64,000 nucleotides of DNA from Sipunculus nudus (GCA_026874595.1 CM049309.1:42921079-42985078); one strand, 5' to 3'; counted from the first letter of the stretch, positions 34,540 to 47,918 are shown. Made by a program: numbers and translations. Notes: generated by a model not told the origin, from the letters alone.

Positions 34540-37500
34540 TTGATATTAATGTTCTTGTTTCACACATTATTATCTGAGTGCAGGACCCTCTCAAAGCTGT
34601 GGACTAGTATTTCCTTACGGATGTGTATTTGAAAGGCGAGTTAATCTGTTTTTAGTTAATAGGCAGGATTAATTAATTAATTCCACCGTCCCAGGATGTG
34701 ATGTACAAGAACACTATAATGTAATCTTAAATTAGCTTAATCAACAACATGCTTTTGTTGTAAATGCACACCTGTTTCTTTGACTTTGAAGGTGTTGCCG
34801 GTTATTTGTTGCATCGTCGAAAGATGATTGGTAAATTTTATTCCAGTAACAACAAGATTATCTACTTAAATTATTGTCACTTGTAATGTCTATGTTTCAA
34901 GCACTATGATGTATCTAAAGAGTTGCACATTACAGACGAAACTCTGGTTGAATGTACAAGGCACAGTGCACTGTTTCCAATGTACACCTCTCGCAACAAT
35001 TAATCGGTTGCCCCAGACAACCTTTCTTGGTCTGGTCCTTATATAGCTGTCCTGGCATACGGCCAAGAACCAGGCCAATGAGAGCTTATGTCCCGGTGTA
35101 ATGAAACCAACGATAGCGGGTGTCGCATGTTTAAAATTTGGGCTGGAGGCACAATACAATACCACGCTTTCATTTTCTGATTACATTTCTGTGCTCTGTG
35201 CGCACCCTGGTGTTCCAGCCCAGAGAACCGTGCCATACAAGGCAGCGGTTACACGAAAGAATGTCTGGGACGACTGCAGTGTATCACTGCTGCGGGAGAA
35301 TCGTATTCTCCCACAGATTGAGAGAAATACGTTGAATCCACGGAGACACATAAAGACCTGTGTATGAGGAAAGAACTTCTAGTGAAGTTTGTGCCTGAAG
35401 AAAGGGAATTAATTTGAGATTTAAATGAATCTATCATTTTGGTTTATGTTTTAGCATGCACATTTTTAAATTTATGATTATGTTGGCTTCAAACTGTATA
35501 TTTTGTTGCTTTGCCTAATGCCTATTTTACAATATTTGTGACTGCTAGAGATGTATGATATCATTTAGAAGTTTTCATCTAAGATTATTTACGATTGTTT
35601 GTCGTGGACTATATCTGCGGCCTGTACTATCCCTTCAACGAATACAGACGTGCATACATTTTATATTTGATAATTCAAGATGTACCATTTTGTATTATAG
35701 GGATATATTCTAGTCCATATTTATTTTCAACTTTATAGTTTTCTCTCATTGTTTGCCTTTCTTTGAACTAATTGTAAAATATAGCGAGTGCTAACCAACG
35801 TTTTATTGAGATACACCATTGAAGAACACCTGTTATTTTGTCAAAGTTGAGTTTATGTAACACAGTTTTTTCCATATATTTAATAACCGTGTTAGTAGGC
35901 GATTAACGAATTCCTATAATAAAGCTTGAGTTGTATGGTACCTGTCCCTAATATACCACTGTATCTGCGAGATAAACTGTAACTCTGAATCTTGCGTATA
36001 TAGGAGCAAGTTATGTAAATATCGACGCTTTGCGGATAGGCTAAACAATTAATGAGCATATTTGGTGTTTACTTTTATCTAATGGTTTATTTTGAAACAT
36101 TATTCTGGCAGTTTCTATGAAGCATTCAGTTAAATTTTGGCCAGTTTATGTGCACTATGCGTTACCATATGAATTGTTCAGTTAAACGGGCACGTAACTC
36201 AAAAGAGTTGTACAGATATGTACATTTACATACAAATTGATTTAAAAATAGAAATCTGCATTCTAAGGAATGCAAGCCTCCGCCCGGGGGGGGGGGGGGG
36301 TCCCTGACTTTTGATACACCCAAAACCGTGTGTGCATTCACTTATTCGGCCCATTTTCATTCGTGTGATAAGTGACTGTACATTTGTGAATATTCTTTAA
36401 TGACGTTGTCGAATCCCGAATAAAGTGCCGGATGCACACCAAAATCAAATTGATACTTCATTGGCCCATTCAAGAAATGGCCTGAAAATTTCATGAGATT
36501 CCGATCATGATTGCGCGAGTTATGTTGTTAACAAACACACACACTAACACTCAAAAAGTGCCATAAATGCTTTTGATTAAACTTCGAAACTAATGCTCTT
36601 TGCTCATAATGTACAGTTTATTCAACATTAGCTCATTCCTTACCATATAAATTATCACCTGTCACCTCATCAACTCTCCCTCGGATCGTCGTTAGATTGT
36701 ATATATTGTTTCCATGATGTTCAATATTTGTTATGTACAAGCATAATATGGGTGCCACATTTTGTCAATCTTAATATACAAGTTTTTTTTTCAAAGTGGT
36801 TTGTCGCACCATGGTATACGGTAGATTAAAGGGCGTCTTGCTAAACCATGTCCCCGCACACTCGTCCAGTTGGCCGTTCACGTTCGTCCATCAATTTACA
36901 CGGTCTCGCCTATGTTGGAGACTTTTCTGATTTAGTGAAAACAAAATCATATTTAGGGAGCATTGACGCTCATATCTAAGCATAACCACAGACGCTTGCC
37001 TCCCAATAAATGTAAAGTTTCCTATAAACATCCCACTCTACTGAACGCTATATACCTCTGAAAACTGCTTGGCTATACACATAAGGTATCGCAGTATTTA
37101 CAGAAATGGCGCTCAGTAAAGGGACGAGGAACGTTTATCTTTATTGAAAACTTATAAGCCATTTATTATATTTATAGTATTCAGGCGGCTATGGCGAAAC
37201 ACATTCATTGGAGTGATTAATCGGTGTCGATCAAAACTAAATAAAGGGTACTGTGGCAGAAAAAAAATAGATTCGGTTACACGGGATGAAGGAAGGTATT
37301 TGTAGAGAGAACAGAAATAGTGGCTCCAGTTTTAACAGACAGATTGATGTCATACTCCCCCCGAATTCATGTTTGCACTTAAAGATGCAACTTAATACTT
37401 ACACTGGTTCTTTAAAAATCTGAATGTGGAAAATCACGGTTTCTCTATGAATGGTTCGTCGTAACTTTATGTGATGGTTACATATGTATTGTTTCATTTG

Positions 37501-38930
37501 CAGGGGATGCAAATAAAACCGTACAAACTGGCAATTTAAAATGAGATTGGGGAAAAAATCGTATGTCTTAAGGTTAATTATAATTGGGTGTGATAATTGT
37601 CTCTAATTATCAGTTCATCCGGGAAGGTCATGTAATCATGTGGATTGATGACGTCACCAGATCTCGAGGGTTAATTACTGTCTGTCTGGCTGGGCCAGCT
37701 GGTATCCTAGGCCTGCTACAGAAGGTTTTATGTAGATGCCTATTTAAAGTATCAAGCTTTTAAAAGGAGAAAATGAAACTGTCGCAGCCTTTGTAGTTTA
37801 TGTAAAAATAAGGGGCGCTTTTTGGATTGCAATTAGAGCAAATACAACTTATACTGCGTGTGTCTGTTTGTGTGTGCATCCACATAATGTTAATTACCTG
37901 TTGTTATGAGATTATATCCAATATACTATAGTATTCACTCATTCTTATTTCACAGACGCTTACTGATATTGGGCCGTTTGTATATGAATGATTCAGTATA
38001 TGATTAAATATACAATTTGTACATGGATAAATAAACCCTCACACTATAAAATGTTTGTTTTTCGTAGTTATTCCCGCACAGCCATAACCCAGGTGTGGAC
38101 TAGCTGTAATGAAGCTTACGTGCTGCAAAATAGGAAGATGAATGAAAGGGTAATATGACATCATAGTTATTTAATTCGTATACAAATTTCCACTTTCTGT
38201 AAATGTGCAAGAAATTTTTTTTAATAAATCAACTGAAGTTATTAAGGCCCCGCTTGAAAAGTGGTGATCGCTTTGTCCGTCCGTCCATCCGTCAGTGACG
38301 CTTTCTTTTGTGCGCATTATCTCTAAAGGATACGTGTGATCTTTATCAAATTCGTAATTACGTGTGGTTATAACTGCTAGATAATCACACCTCGAACACA
38401 CAATCAAAGACCAATACTTAGGTTGGGCTTGTGGGTTTTGTTTGCTCATGCTTAGTTGATGTACAGCGGATGTACAACTGTACAAATCAGTACCAAGAAG
38501 TTATTATATAAACACCTCCCCTGTATTATTAAAAAGTGTACAATGACATCGTGATGCAAGCTTTTCGGTTCAATAATCCATTGACATGACAAAGGCGTTT
38601 AACTTGATAGAGTAAGGTGCAAGTTTGACATAGTATAATAAAACCCATCTTAAAAAGGGCCCCCATGGGGGAACTAAAAACTACCTGACTACAGCTACTA
38701 TTCAATTATATAAATGACGTATGGTTGGGCGGGTGGGTGTACACGCTTGTACTACGTAATTTAAGCTGCTTTCTGTTGCTGTGCTGCTGGCCGAATGATG
38801 CAGCCTCTGCTCTCATCCCTATCGCGTGTGACCTTGTCAGGTGGCTTGCTACATTTCACCCTTGTCACGTGACTGCCGGCATATCCCACATTAATTAACA
38901 ACAAATTACTATATACTAATTAGATCAGTT
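34540..38930. other. Intergenic DNA, no gene recognised
   Basis: Overlapping open frames at 34890-35437 occur on both strands and show no family resemblance. 38221-38480 contains a TTTGTCCGTCCGTCCATCCG repeat fragment. 37560-37700 holds a cluster of TAATTA words and a TGACGTCA palindrome (37649-37656). A G run lies at 36285-36300. Confidence 0.5.
37649..37656. promoter_or_regulatory. Full cAMP-response-element palindrome TGACGTCA in a TAATTA-rich patch
   Basis: TGACGTCA, with TAATTATAATTGG, GTGATAATTGTCTCTAATTATCA and GGTTAATTACTG within 100 bp. The motif alone is weak evidence of function. Confidence 0.3.
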
Positions 38931-38939
38931 ATAGATATG

Positions 38940-39330
38940 AGGGCTCAAGACCTGTCGAATTATAGACCCAACTGAATTACAAAATGGTCGCGACAGCACA
39001 ATCGATAGCATGGTCTTTCTCGAAATTCACAGGGATTATTGGTGCCTACCCAGCGGGCACTGGACGTTGATTCAATGTTGATTCAACGTTGAAATCACAC
39101 TGACAACCTTGAATTAACGTTGAATCAACGTCCAGTGCCCGCTGGGTATGTGGGCTCTAGCCCTATCGAATTATAGAAATCCAATTTGGCCCCAGACCAT
39201 GATTGGTGATTTTCTTTGGCGAGCAATGTCTCAGAGATAATATGCTTGATCTTGCTCACTATCACAGGGATGATTGGTGCCAATGTTATGAGTGCTCCTG
39301 ACCTGTCGAATTACAGACCTATCAAAATAC
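38940..39330 (+). repeat. Tandem repeat of 110-140 bp interrupted by a MITE
   Basis: 'GGGCTCAAGACCTGTCGAAT', 'GGGCTCTAGCCCTATCGAAT' and 'GTGCTCCTGACCTGTCGAAT' start three units at 38941, 39152 and 39291. Each is followed by 'TATAGACC' or similar and ends in 'CACAGGGAT(T/G)ATTGGTGCC'. The first unit is split by the element at 39047-39148. Confidence 0.75.
39047..39148. mobile_element. Hairpin MITE with CCCAGCGGGCACTGGACG termini and TA duplication
   Basis: TA, then CCCAGCGGGCACTGGACG and TTGATTCAA on the left; the exact reverse complement on the right ends in TA. The arm is at least 27 bp perfect, and almost the whole 98 bp can fold on itself through GTTGATTCAACG words. TA target duplication fits a Tc1/mariner-type non-autonomous element. 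Confidence 0.92.
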
Positions 39331-39479
39331 AATATGGCCGCCATTGCACAATTGATCATTTTCTTCCGGTCAATCGGTCATTTTCTCTCAACAAGAAGAT
39401 AGGCAGGTCTGCATCAGCAGATTTTATGTCTATGGCTACACCTTACGAATTTCTTCTGATGACATATTAAGGAATAAAT

Positions 39480-40981
39480 ACAGGGTTCCTTCTCAACCCG
39501 GAAACCTTGAATGCTCTAATTGCATATTAATTAATTTTCCAAGTCATGGAAAGGGGGGGGGGGGGGTCGTCAATATACACATGGAATAATCGTTAAATCT
39601 GGGTAGTTTGAGCCAGGAAAGCCGCGCCGGAATCAGACTTTCATATGTTTTCACAGTGCAACGGTTCAGTAAATTAGGCTCCCCTAGTAAATGACAGGGC
39701 AAGCACTGGCTCTAATTCATATATAGGCCTACCAGTGGGCAACTTGAATCAGGAGACAAAGTACCCGCCCGTGTCACAATGGAAAAAAGCCTTTAAATAA
39801 AAAAAAAATCATTTTGGAGTGACCCAGGTTACTTCAAAAATGTAATTGATTGTTACTTTGGTGTTACCCTAACCCCTCTTAAATTTCATCAAAATATGAC
39901 ATTTTTTTTGCGTAACGTCGCTAACATTTTATCCAACCACCCAACTGGAAAATATAAAACCTGTCCGCCTCCCGGCGCAGGTATAACCAATCTTCGTATT
40001 GTGTTTGCATAGCGGAAACGGTATTCAATACATAACGTTTTTATAGGTGTGTTAACCCCGCGGGGGGGGGGGGGGGGGGGGGGGGACACGCCTTATTCAT
40101 GGATTCAGTGTAGGAATCTCTCCAGATGTGGTTCCACGACTGTTGATCGAAACCAGAATGAAAGAGCGGGAAGTGTGTAAATTAAGCATGTACCATGAAA
40201 GAGTACAACTGTATTCGATATAGTATATGCTGATTAAGAAGGTAAAGTGAACACAGCTTAATAATAACGATATCTCTGTTCAATACGTGTAAGTCAGACG
40301 TTGACATAAAATTTGCTGATTTAAACCTCCATAGGATTAAAGATCTATATTAAAGATCTAAAAAGCCTTTCCAATTTAAGCAGGGAACGGTCAACCTACG
40401 CTACAACGCCCCCTAGCCGCGCCACTTCCTCCGCCATTTTTATCTTCCATATTAAAATTTGTATCTCTTGCCAAAGTACTTGCCAAAGTGCACGAAAAAA
40501 AATGCACTATCTATCGAGACACCCAAACGTTTTTTCTCAAGAACTCAGATTTTATATTACGACATTCCTGGTTTTTTCAGTCTTTGGAGCTAGGTTGCGT
40601 GGTTTCACTCATGAACGGACATCCTCAGTTTTATTGAGCAGTGTTTATATAAATGTTGACATGACATGCTATCTTACATTGTCTTGAAATTAGGTCCATC
40701 TGGCTGACTGGAAACCAGTGCCTTCATCAAGAACAGTAGGAAATCAGGCCTACCAAACCACTCCTTTTTTTAAAGATTTTCTCTTTTTAGTATTTCCTGA
40801 ATTTTTTTCAGTCTTTTTTTATATTCTATTTCTCTTCTGCTTTAACAGTCCAGTTTGAACAAGAATGGGACATTTCCCTTTTTTTGTGTGCAAATGTCCG
40901 GCATGTGTCACAAAATTTGGAAAATGCCCTTACATCTTCATGCAGCGGGATGTGCACCATGTATGTTTCTGATTTTACGAA

Positions 40982-41056
<75 letters not shown>

Positions 41057-42390
41057 GTATACGGAAAACATCTTTTTTCATTCTGTGATAAAAATGGGGA
41101 ATTGACGCTGATTTTACACTCTTTCCACTCTTTCTTTTAAAGAAGTTTACTCTTTTTTTCCAGAGGACTTAATCTTTTTTTTCGGTCATATGCCTGTGGC
41201 AGGCCTGTAGTTGTTATTACTCAGATGAGAAGATGTACCTTGGGCGCAGTGCATGGTGGATCGTGTCGGTTTGATGATGTAATACAAGTAAATTGTCGAT
41301 TTAAGAGGCAAGCTGCTTCATGTGATTTATTTATTCAAAGTCCCCTAAAAATAGCCGCAGTCCTGTGTACCAGCATGTTATATATCATTCTTCAGGGGTT
41401 GGTAGGATGTCCTGCCCGAACTTACTGGAGGTGTTTACCACAAACATCAAGTAAGAGTTCTCATTTCTATGACGGTTATTTAAACATAGTTAGAAGCTAT
41501 TAAACGGCCAATTTATTCGCTATCCGTTAACCAGGATGGCTTGTGCGAGCTCTCTATGATAATATAAGGCAAGGCTGTTAGTTTGGTGAAGGATTTCACG
41601 ACGACGTCAGATATTGAAGTCCATTGTTCCGATGAACAACGTTTTATTTTACTTTAGCTCACTGAAATTCGTCTTAGCTTATTTAAATTTGCCAATATCA
41701 TCTTCACCACAGTCCCTTACTTCATCTGAGTGCTAAGTTCTGATCATTGACCTGTAGACCGCCGGGGAGTCTGGGTTGTGACCAATCAGGGGACCTATTC
41801 AGGATTACTTGAAATCCTGATTCCTGAAAATAAGTTCACCAAAATTACGTCCACCAGCCTAGGCCAAACTTTACCAGTACAATAAATAAAATCCTGTCAA
41901 TTCAGTTGAAAAATTCAACTTTTACCCCCTCGGGTGTTGATTCTTCCAGAACTTGGACCACGATAATACCTAAGTGACTCTTACCGCCGCTACAGGACTC
42001 ATGTGCTTAGGGTTAGGGTTACAGTGCTTCCCGTGCACCCAATAACAACACCTATACATATAACAGCATATCGCTGTAGGTTAAGACTTCTGATTGAGGG
42101 ATCGTGCGCGTCTTGGTCAAGACCTTTCTCCCAGATCCATGATTCATTGGAGCTTTTTTGTGCGATGGGATTGCTTTTCCGCTTCCGCTCAAACTTGACC
42201 CGTCAACCCTAGGTCAATAAGGACAAAGGTGAACCCTCATCACACAGGAGTAAACGGTTACTGGCCATTGGTGGTCAGTAATAGTAAATGTGTATCCGTC
42301 ATAGCTCTGAGTCAGTCTTTAATTTAAAAGACTAGGAAAGAAGTTTGGAAGCAATTATAGATTGTACTATATTAACCTCCTGTTAACCGG
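39480..42390. other. Intergenic DNA with homopolymers and an (AT)n block
   Basis: G runs at 39554-39566 and 40061-40085. (AT)n with a short CATACATACA interruption at 40985-41053. The 92-codon open frame at 41225-41503 has no recognised domain and is not supported as a gene. Confidence 0.5.
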
Positions 42391-42394
42391 CTTA

Positions 42395-42671
42395 TGTGAC
42401 CCTGGGGTAAAGCACAGGACTTAAAACCGGGAGGTCGTGAGTTCAAATCTCATCCAAGGAGCGGTGAGATTTTCACGGTCGCTCCCATCACAGGGTGAAC
42501 GCTCTGCAGGCTTAATGGGAAGACTGTGCCTCACAGCCGTGTATCACTCACAAACGGTTGCGTCTTTGTGGGGTTCCTCGGTGTTATGACCCAGCGATGG
42601 GGATGATTTCACACCGAGGACCTCAGGTGCGGTGGATACCTGGCCTGGGTGACACCAAGAAATAAAATATA
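42395..42671 (+). mobile_element. tRNA-derived SINE candidate
   Basis: The head resembles a tRNA: TGACCCTGGGGTAAAGCAC (A-box region), GGACTTAAAACC (anticodon-arm position), then GGAGGTCGTGAGTTCAAATC (B box GTTCAAATC at 42441-42449). It is followed by a non-tRNA body (TTGTGGGGTTCCTCGGTG ... GCGGTGGATACCTGGCCTGG) and an A/T-rich AAGAAATAAAATATAA tail. A-box mismatches mean it is not an intact tRNA gene. Family not named. Confidence 0.6.
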
Positions 42672-42924
42672 ATGCCCGGAAGCGAGTTCTCTTGCCCTGT
42701 CACGTAGTCCCAAATCGAAATTGAACTCTGCAGATGTAAAAACTTAGCTTAAGAATTAGAAAATTCAGCATTGAAAAATGCAGGCGATTGTCTGCACAAA
42801 CAAAATAGAAAACAGCCTCCTGTCGATTACAACCTAACCACTTCACTAAAAATGTTAGTCTTGGTTTTAATAGAGAATTTTTTACCTTAATTTTTTGGTG
42901 ACAAGGGACCACTGACTTTAAGGC

Positions 42925-43060
42925 CGTTGACAGTGACAACTATGACCAAAATATCATCAGAAGCTGACAAAAGCCGTCAGCAAAAGAACAATGTGTATGG
43001 GTGTAGACAGAAACAAGTCCGAAATATCAGATTTCACATTAATGTGTATCATATACAAAT
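42925..43060 (-). repeat. Dispersed repeat with GCTGACGGCTTTTGTCAGC hairpin, copy 2
   Basis: Inverted relative to the copy at 30540-30690; shares the hairpin and flanking words. Confidence 0.7.
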
Positions 43061-43169
43061 GTCTCTAGTTTGTTGTAAACATGAACAACACGGAGCAAGT
43101 TGTACTTTTGAAGTTCTCGTAACAGAAGGGGTAAAGATTTGTATGTTGATGTATACTCTGTAAGGTATA

Positions 43170-43835
43170 ACTTCAGGTGTTGAACCGTGTCCGAGATTTT
43201 GTTGATTTTCATCAGCCGGGTGCAGTTACTGATTATCTAGGTCAATAAAACACTAATTAATAACGATCCATCGTTCCGCAGATTACCTTGTCTCCCAAGA
43301 TTATTTTTCATAAAAGTCTCTGTGACCTTGCAAAGTAGGCAAAGGTGTATCATCTTGGAATTTAACAGCGGTTTTGTTTATATATATCTGAAGAAACGAA
43401 GTACCTATGATTAATTGACAAAATCTGAGATATCCCGCTTATAAGTCAACAATGAAAAAGGCAATGAACATTCTCAAAAAATTCAGAAACTGTATAGGTG
43501 GAGTTACCAGCCTATTGCAGCAGATACATATCATCAAGGCCAATAAACACACTATGTTTCATGACGATCCATCTAGTGGTTCCTGAGATATATGCTCACA
43601 CGATGTTTCTATAAATAGCCCTGCGACCTTGAAAAGTAGGCCAAGGTAGATAGGTCTTCTAACCTGACCGAGATTTCGCTTATATACACATTTGTACTGA
43701 ATAAATCGGGTACCTATGTATATTTCATTTTTAGACATCCTGCTCACAAGGTAAAAGTTTATGGACGGAGGCCGGACGGACGGACGGCACGGGTGACGTC
43801 ATCAACCCAAGAGCCTATATAGGTTGAGGGCTAAA
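43170..43835 (-). repeat. CCGTCCG-type dispersed repeat, copy 3 (inverted)
   Basis: Read on the minus strand from 43835: TTTTAGCCCTCAACC, GATGACGTCACCCGTGCC, GTCCGTCCGTCCGGCCTCCG, AAACTTTTACCTTGTGAGC, GGCCTACTTTTCAAGGTCGC and GGTAACTCCACCTATACAG, then a second internal cycle. Same order as at 28117-28510. Confidence 0.8.
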
Positions 43836-43984
43836 ATTGAACATTCGAAGGAGGCCGGGCTCTTTCAAAGAGAATAGATTATGACAGAAAGTAAAAAAAA
43901 ATCGTTACAGTGTGAAAACATATATAACAAAAGAAACATAGGCGAAAAAATAACAGGAAAGGAAAAGTGTGAGGAAAAGTAGTT

Positions 43985-44397
43985 ACTGTGGTTTGCTTCA
44001 TATTCGCGATTTCTGCCTTTCAGTATTTCGCGGAGGTTCCATTTTCGCGAACTCACCATATCTAAAACCTAAATAAAGCCATCAATTATTATATGAAGTA
44101 ACAATATCAAATAATGTGTACGCACAGACTTGATAATTGAACGAGGACCCACGGTAGGTTTGTACGAACTTAAACTGTTGTTCATTAATAGCAGATAAGA
44201 TCAAAGATATATGATTTATAACAGCAATTTTCGAAAATACAAGATCTATTATTATTTAAATTGAATATCATTGTTTTACCTTTCCACAAGTTTTCCACTC
44301 TTGGACATCTTATTCGCAAAGTTTTTATTTTCGCGAAAAATCCCGTTTCGCGAATATCGCGAATTTGATACCCTCGCGAAATAAAGACAACCACAGT
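43985..44397. mobile_element. TTTCGCGAA-rich element with ACTGTGG termini
   Basis: Left end ACTGTGGTTTGCTTCATATT then CGCGATTT; right end CTCGCGAAATAAAGACAACC then ACAGT, an imperfect inverted pair of about 25 bp. Both subterminal zones carry clustered TTCGCGAA words (44040-44050, 44330-44375). No coding capacity; open frames inside are artefacts. Likely a MITE. Confidence 0.7.
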
Positions 44398-44399
44398 GT

Positions 44400-47300
44400 G
44401 TCCTTGGATAAGTATAGGGTTTGACAAAGAAATGTTCATGCATTTAACGGTATAGATTTTTCAGTGAGAAACGATCTATGGAAGGTAAAGGTATCAGGTT
44501 ATTCCCACGCCCGATCCCGTTTCAGCACAGCACCTAAATGAAGTCTGATTTTTTCCGTTTCCAACATTAAAAATGTAACATTATATATATAAAGATAACT
44601 AGGACAGGAGGAACAATACCGGTCTGTAAGCCCGGGCCCAAGGGCTGGCGGTCTGAGAGTCCGTATATTCCGGAAGTCCTGCGGGACCTATTAGCGACAG
44701 AATAAGTGTCAGACGGACCATACAGTTGCCCTTACTATTGTATCTTTCAAATAACAAATGCCATATGATCCATCCTAGGAAGGGGAAATGAACAAGGTCT
44801 GTCAGGTTTATCGACGGCCCATTCATTTTATCGTTCTCCGAGCTCTCTCTAGTTGTGACGCAGCACCAGCCTGTAGCCCGTAATCTGTGGAGTCCAGCGG
44901 TCCGTACCAGTTAGTTTACAAGTGCCCCTTCCACTCCCCCTCAAGCAGTCTCCTGGCCCTAATTCATAAGTCATTGCTTACAACTGCTTGACATTTCCCG
45001 AATTCACTTCGATCGGGCCGCTTAAAGTGGACTTCGTATGACCCTTAAATGTTAAGCCAGAGGCAGACTTTACCGGGAGGAAGGGAATCTGTTAACATAG
45101 CTGCTAAAAGCGATGATACAGCTGTTTTCTATTCAGTTTTCTCATTGTATGTCATTTTGAGTACAGGGTAATTTCTGTATTTGTACAAGCTTAATCTATA
45201 TGTTTATATCTTTTCTAAGCACAAAATGGGACAAGTACAAAGAAATAACGGTACTTCAAAAATGTTTATTATATACAGTGAAATCTGTGTAATAAAACAA
45301 ACCAAGGGACTGGCCAAAAGTGGTCTTAATTAACAGGTGGTCTTAATAGACAAGTCAGTTATAATCAAAATGAGAACTTTCGGTTCGTGGTCTTACGAGA
45401 CAGGTGGTCTTATTAGACAGGTCGTCTGTCAGACAGGTTCTACTGAATAACCATAATACTAATGAATGGGCCCATTATCTTAAACAGGTTACCGTCCAAC
45501 CTGTGGTAAAATTAATTAAACATTCTAGGGTATAAAAAGGAACATGAAATCGATAAAATTTGCTGCAATAAGGCATCTAGGAGACCCTGGCCTAGGGGAC
45601 CTTGTGAGGTCAAAATGTAGTAGCATATCCAAGCAGGAAGAGAGAAGAGAAGAGGACATTGCTGATATTTGAGCATTGCATGATATAAACACTGCATTTA
45701 TAAATATCTGTCATTTAATATGTGGAAGAAATAAAGACATTCACAATGAACATTCGTAGTTGTTTAAACTTCACACGATATTCAATATTGGAATTTTTTT
45801 GTACTTAATTTACCGTTTTAAATTAAAAAGATATGAAGGATATACATATATGTATAATATAGCTTGGCCCATAGGTTTCGGTGGGCCACTACAATTTCAA
45901 CGTTTTCATGTGTATATCACCTAATGAATCATAGGTTAGCTAGTGTTCAAGACCAAAGCACAACCATCCTAAATTATTAAAGAATAAACCCAGACCCTAT
46001 GAGAATCCGGCACTGTCAACTAACGACAAATACATGCGGCCGACAACCGATCAAGCAGACATATTGAGAGAGTCAATGAATGGTAAACAGTCATAGGCCA
46101 ATCACCATTATCGAGCTGTTTTTGCAGCAGAAGATAGAGAGAAAAAAGTAATAAGACATAGTGATATGAGACTCAAATAGTAATATGTACAAGTGCTCTC
46201 AGTAGTGGTACAACAGGGGAATTTAATCATTAATAGATAGAGAAAAGAACAGAAGACGGGAAATAGACGGAAAGATACAGACCTTTATAACAGCGCTGTA
46301 GGCGGTGATTTTCGCGGGATAGAAGCTTAACCGCCGGTCAGCAGACGACAGATAGAACTTCCGGCTGTGTCTGCTGTCCAGACTAACTATGGTCTGGATC
46401 ACGCATAGGCAGCAGAAAAAAGTCTCCACTGTCTCAGACCTACAACCCGCGGCGGCAAATTGATAAGATGCAAGACAAATAAAATAAGGCAGAATTTAGA
46501 AGCTATCGGTTCTGACCCAGTGCTTCTAACATAATCCTATTAAAACGATTGGCTCTTCCGCTGGGCCACGCGTCAGGGAAAACCGGACCCGATTTTGCTT
46601 CTATAGCTGAAGATCCGCGCAAGTTACTTTTTTTTCGGCGTGGAGGAAGATTTGGCAGGACGGCCACTTGGGGAGAGATAGACTGGCCGGTTTTGGTTAG
46701 TGAATTGTTCTCAAGAGGACGCGGTTGCTGTGTAGCTGTGAGGAACAACTGGCACCGGGATTCGACTTAGAATGTTAGCAGCGTCATTTCAACAAGACTC
46801 GGGTAAGTTTTGGTGAATTATCTTTATATACCACTCAGTCAATTTTCTGACATGGACTGAACGTGACATGTCGAAACCTTTGCCTGCATCACCACCTTTA
46901 CTTTTTCCTCATATATATATTGCACTAAGAGTGCTTGGTTATTTGAATGATACGTACATCAGATTTCTTTATGACCCAGATAACAGACAACAACAAAAGG
47001 GCAAAGCTAAGCATGGATGATTGTATAGTATCATGTATATTGATGGTTTTGATGTTAAATACAATGTAACGTTGAGTGCGAAGTACGTTCCTATATTTGA
47101 CAGCATTGACAGCTTTTCAAAAAGCCCTGTGTGGTGCTCCCTCTACATACTTAAACAATGTTGTTTATAGGGCCACACATAGAGTAAAGACTAGGTCCAG
47201 GATCCGGCCATAAAACACCGGGCTACATGTTGAAATGAAGTCTTGAGATTGCATGCGTTCAAGCAAAAGAGATTCCGTAATAACAGAATAGCGTGACTTG

Positions 47301-47900
47301 CCGTAAATCTATGTGATTCGGATCAGCTTGCAGCATGGCTGGGCGCTAATTCATTTCATCCAACGGAAAACTGGCAAACGTGAGGCGATTGGTGAGAAAT
47401 TACAGGTATTATTGTGAATAGATGGCCTGGGGAGTCTGTTTGACGTTTCGACATGCACTATGTAACGTGCACAATGCTTCCTTTACGAATTTTCCTTGAC
47501 AATTGCCGTAGATAGGTCTAGTAAAAGGGATTGCAATAAAGTCCCAAATTAGTTGTTGTCAGCATAAGATGAACGCACTGAAACTGAAAAGGTTGGATTT
47601 TATATGCACAAAATTAAAATTTTGGTTTACACGAAGTTTAAAGTTTATACGTAGACTAGTATCCTGTGAACAGCTCACATTCAAGTGCTGTTATCTCGGA
47701 AATAATATGTTAAAAATTAAGAAATATTATAAAATAATTAACGTATTAAAACATTTTTAAGAAATTTCCAGTTTTCACCCATTTGGAACATGTCAGCTTG
47801 TTTTTGTGTATACATATGTCTACCTAGCAATTAAAACTGTCTGTCATTTAGTATTTAAGTATTTTTTTTATTTGACTGAGACTTCTTAAGACAATTGAGG
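44400..47900. other. Intergenic DNA including a CpG-richer patch
   Basis: Apart from the MITE at 45276-45445, nothing is recognised. 46280-46801 is richer in CG dinucleotides and has an open frame on each strand, followed by CTCGG and GTAAGT at 46798-46806. This could be a first exon or promoter of an unseen gene, but nothing downstream confirms it. Confidence 0.35.
45276..45445. mobile_element. Degenerate CAGTGAAATCTGT / ACAGGTTCTACTG MITE
   Basis: Imperfect terminal inverted repeats (CAGTGAAATCTGTGTAAT against GACAGGTTCTACTG). The interior repeats 'GGTGGTCTTAAT(T/A)' and 'GACAGGTGGTCTTATTAGAC'. Resembles pogo/Tc1-derived MITEs; TA lies at the left flank only. Confidence 0.6.
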
Positions 47901-47918
47901 AAGTATATCATTGACACG

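Noticed and set aside
34890-35437. Cluster of overlapping open frames of 62-91 codons on both strands
   Set aside because: No family resemblance; likely non-coding or part of a long 3' UTR.
42007-42021. TTAGGGTTAGGGTTA, telomere-like
   Set aside because: Only two and a half units; too short to call an interstitial telomeric repeat.
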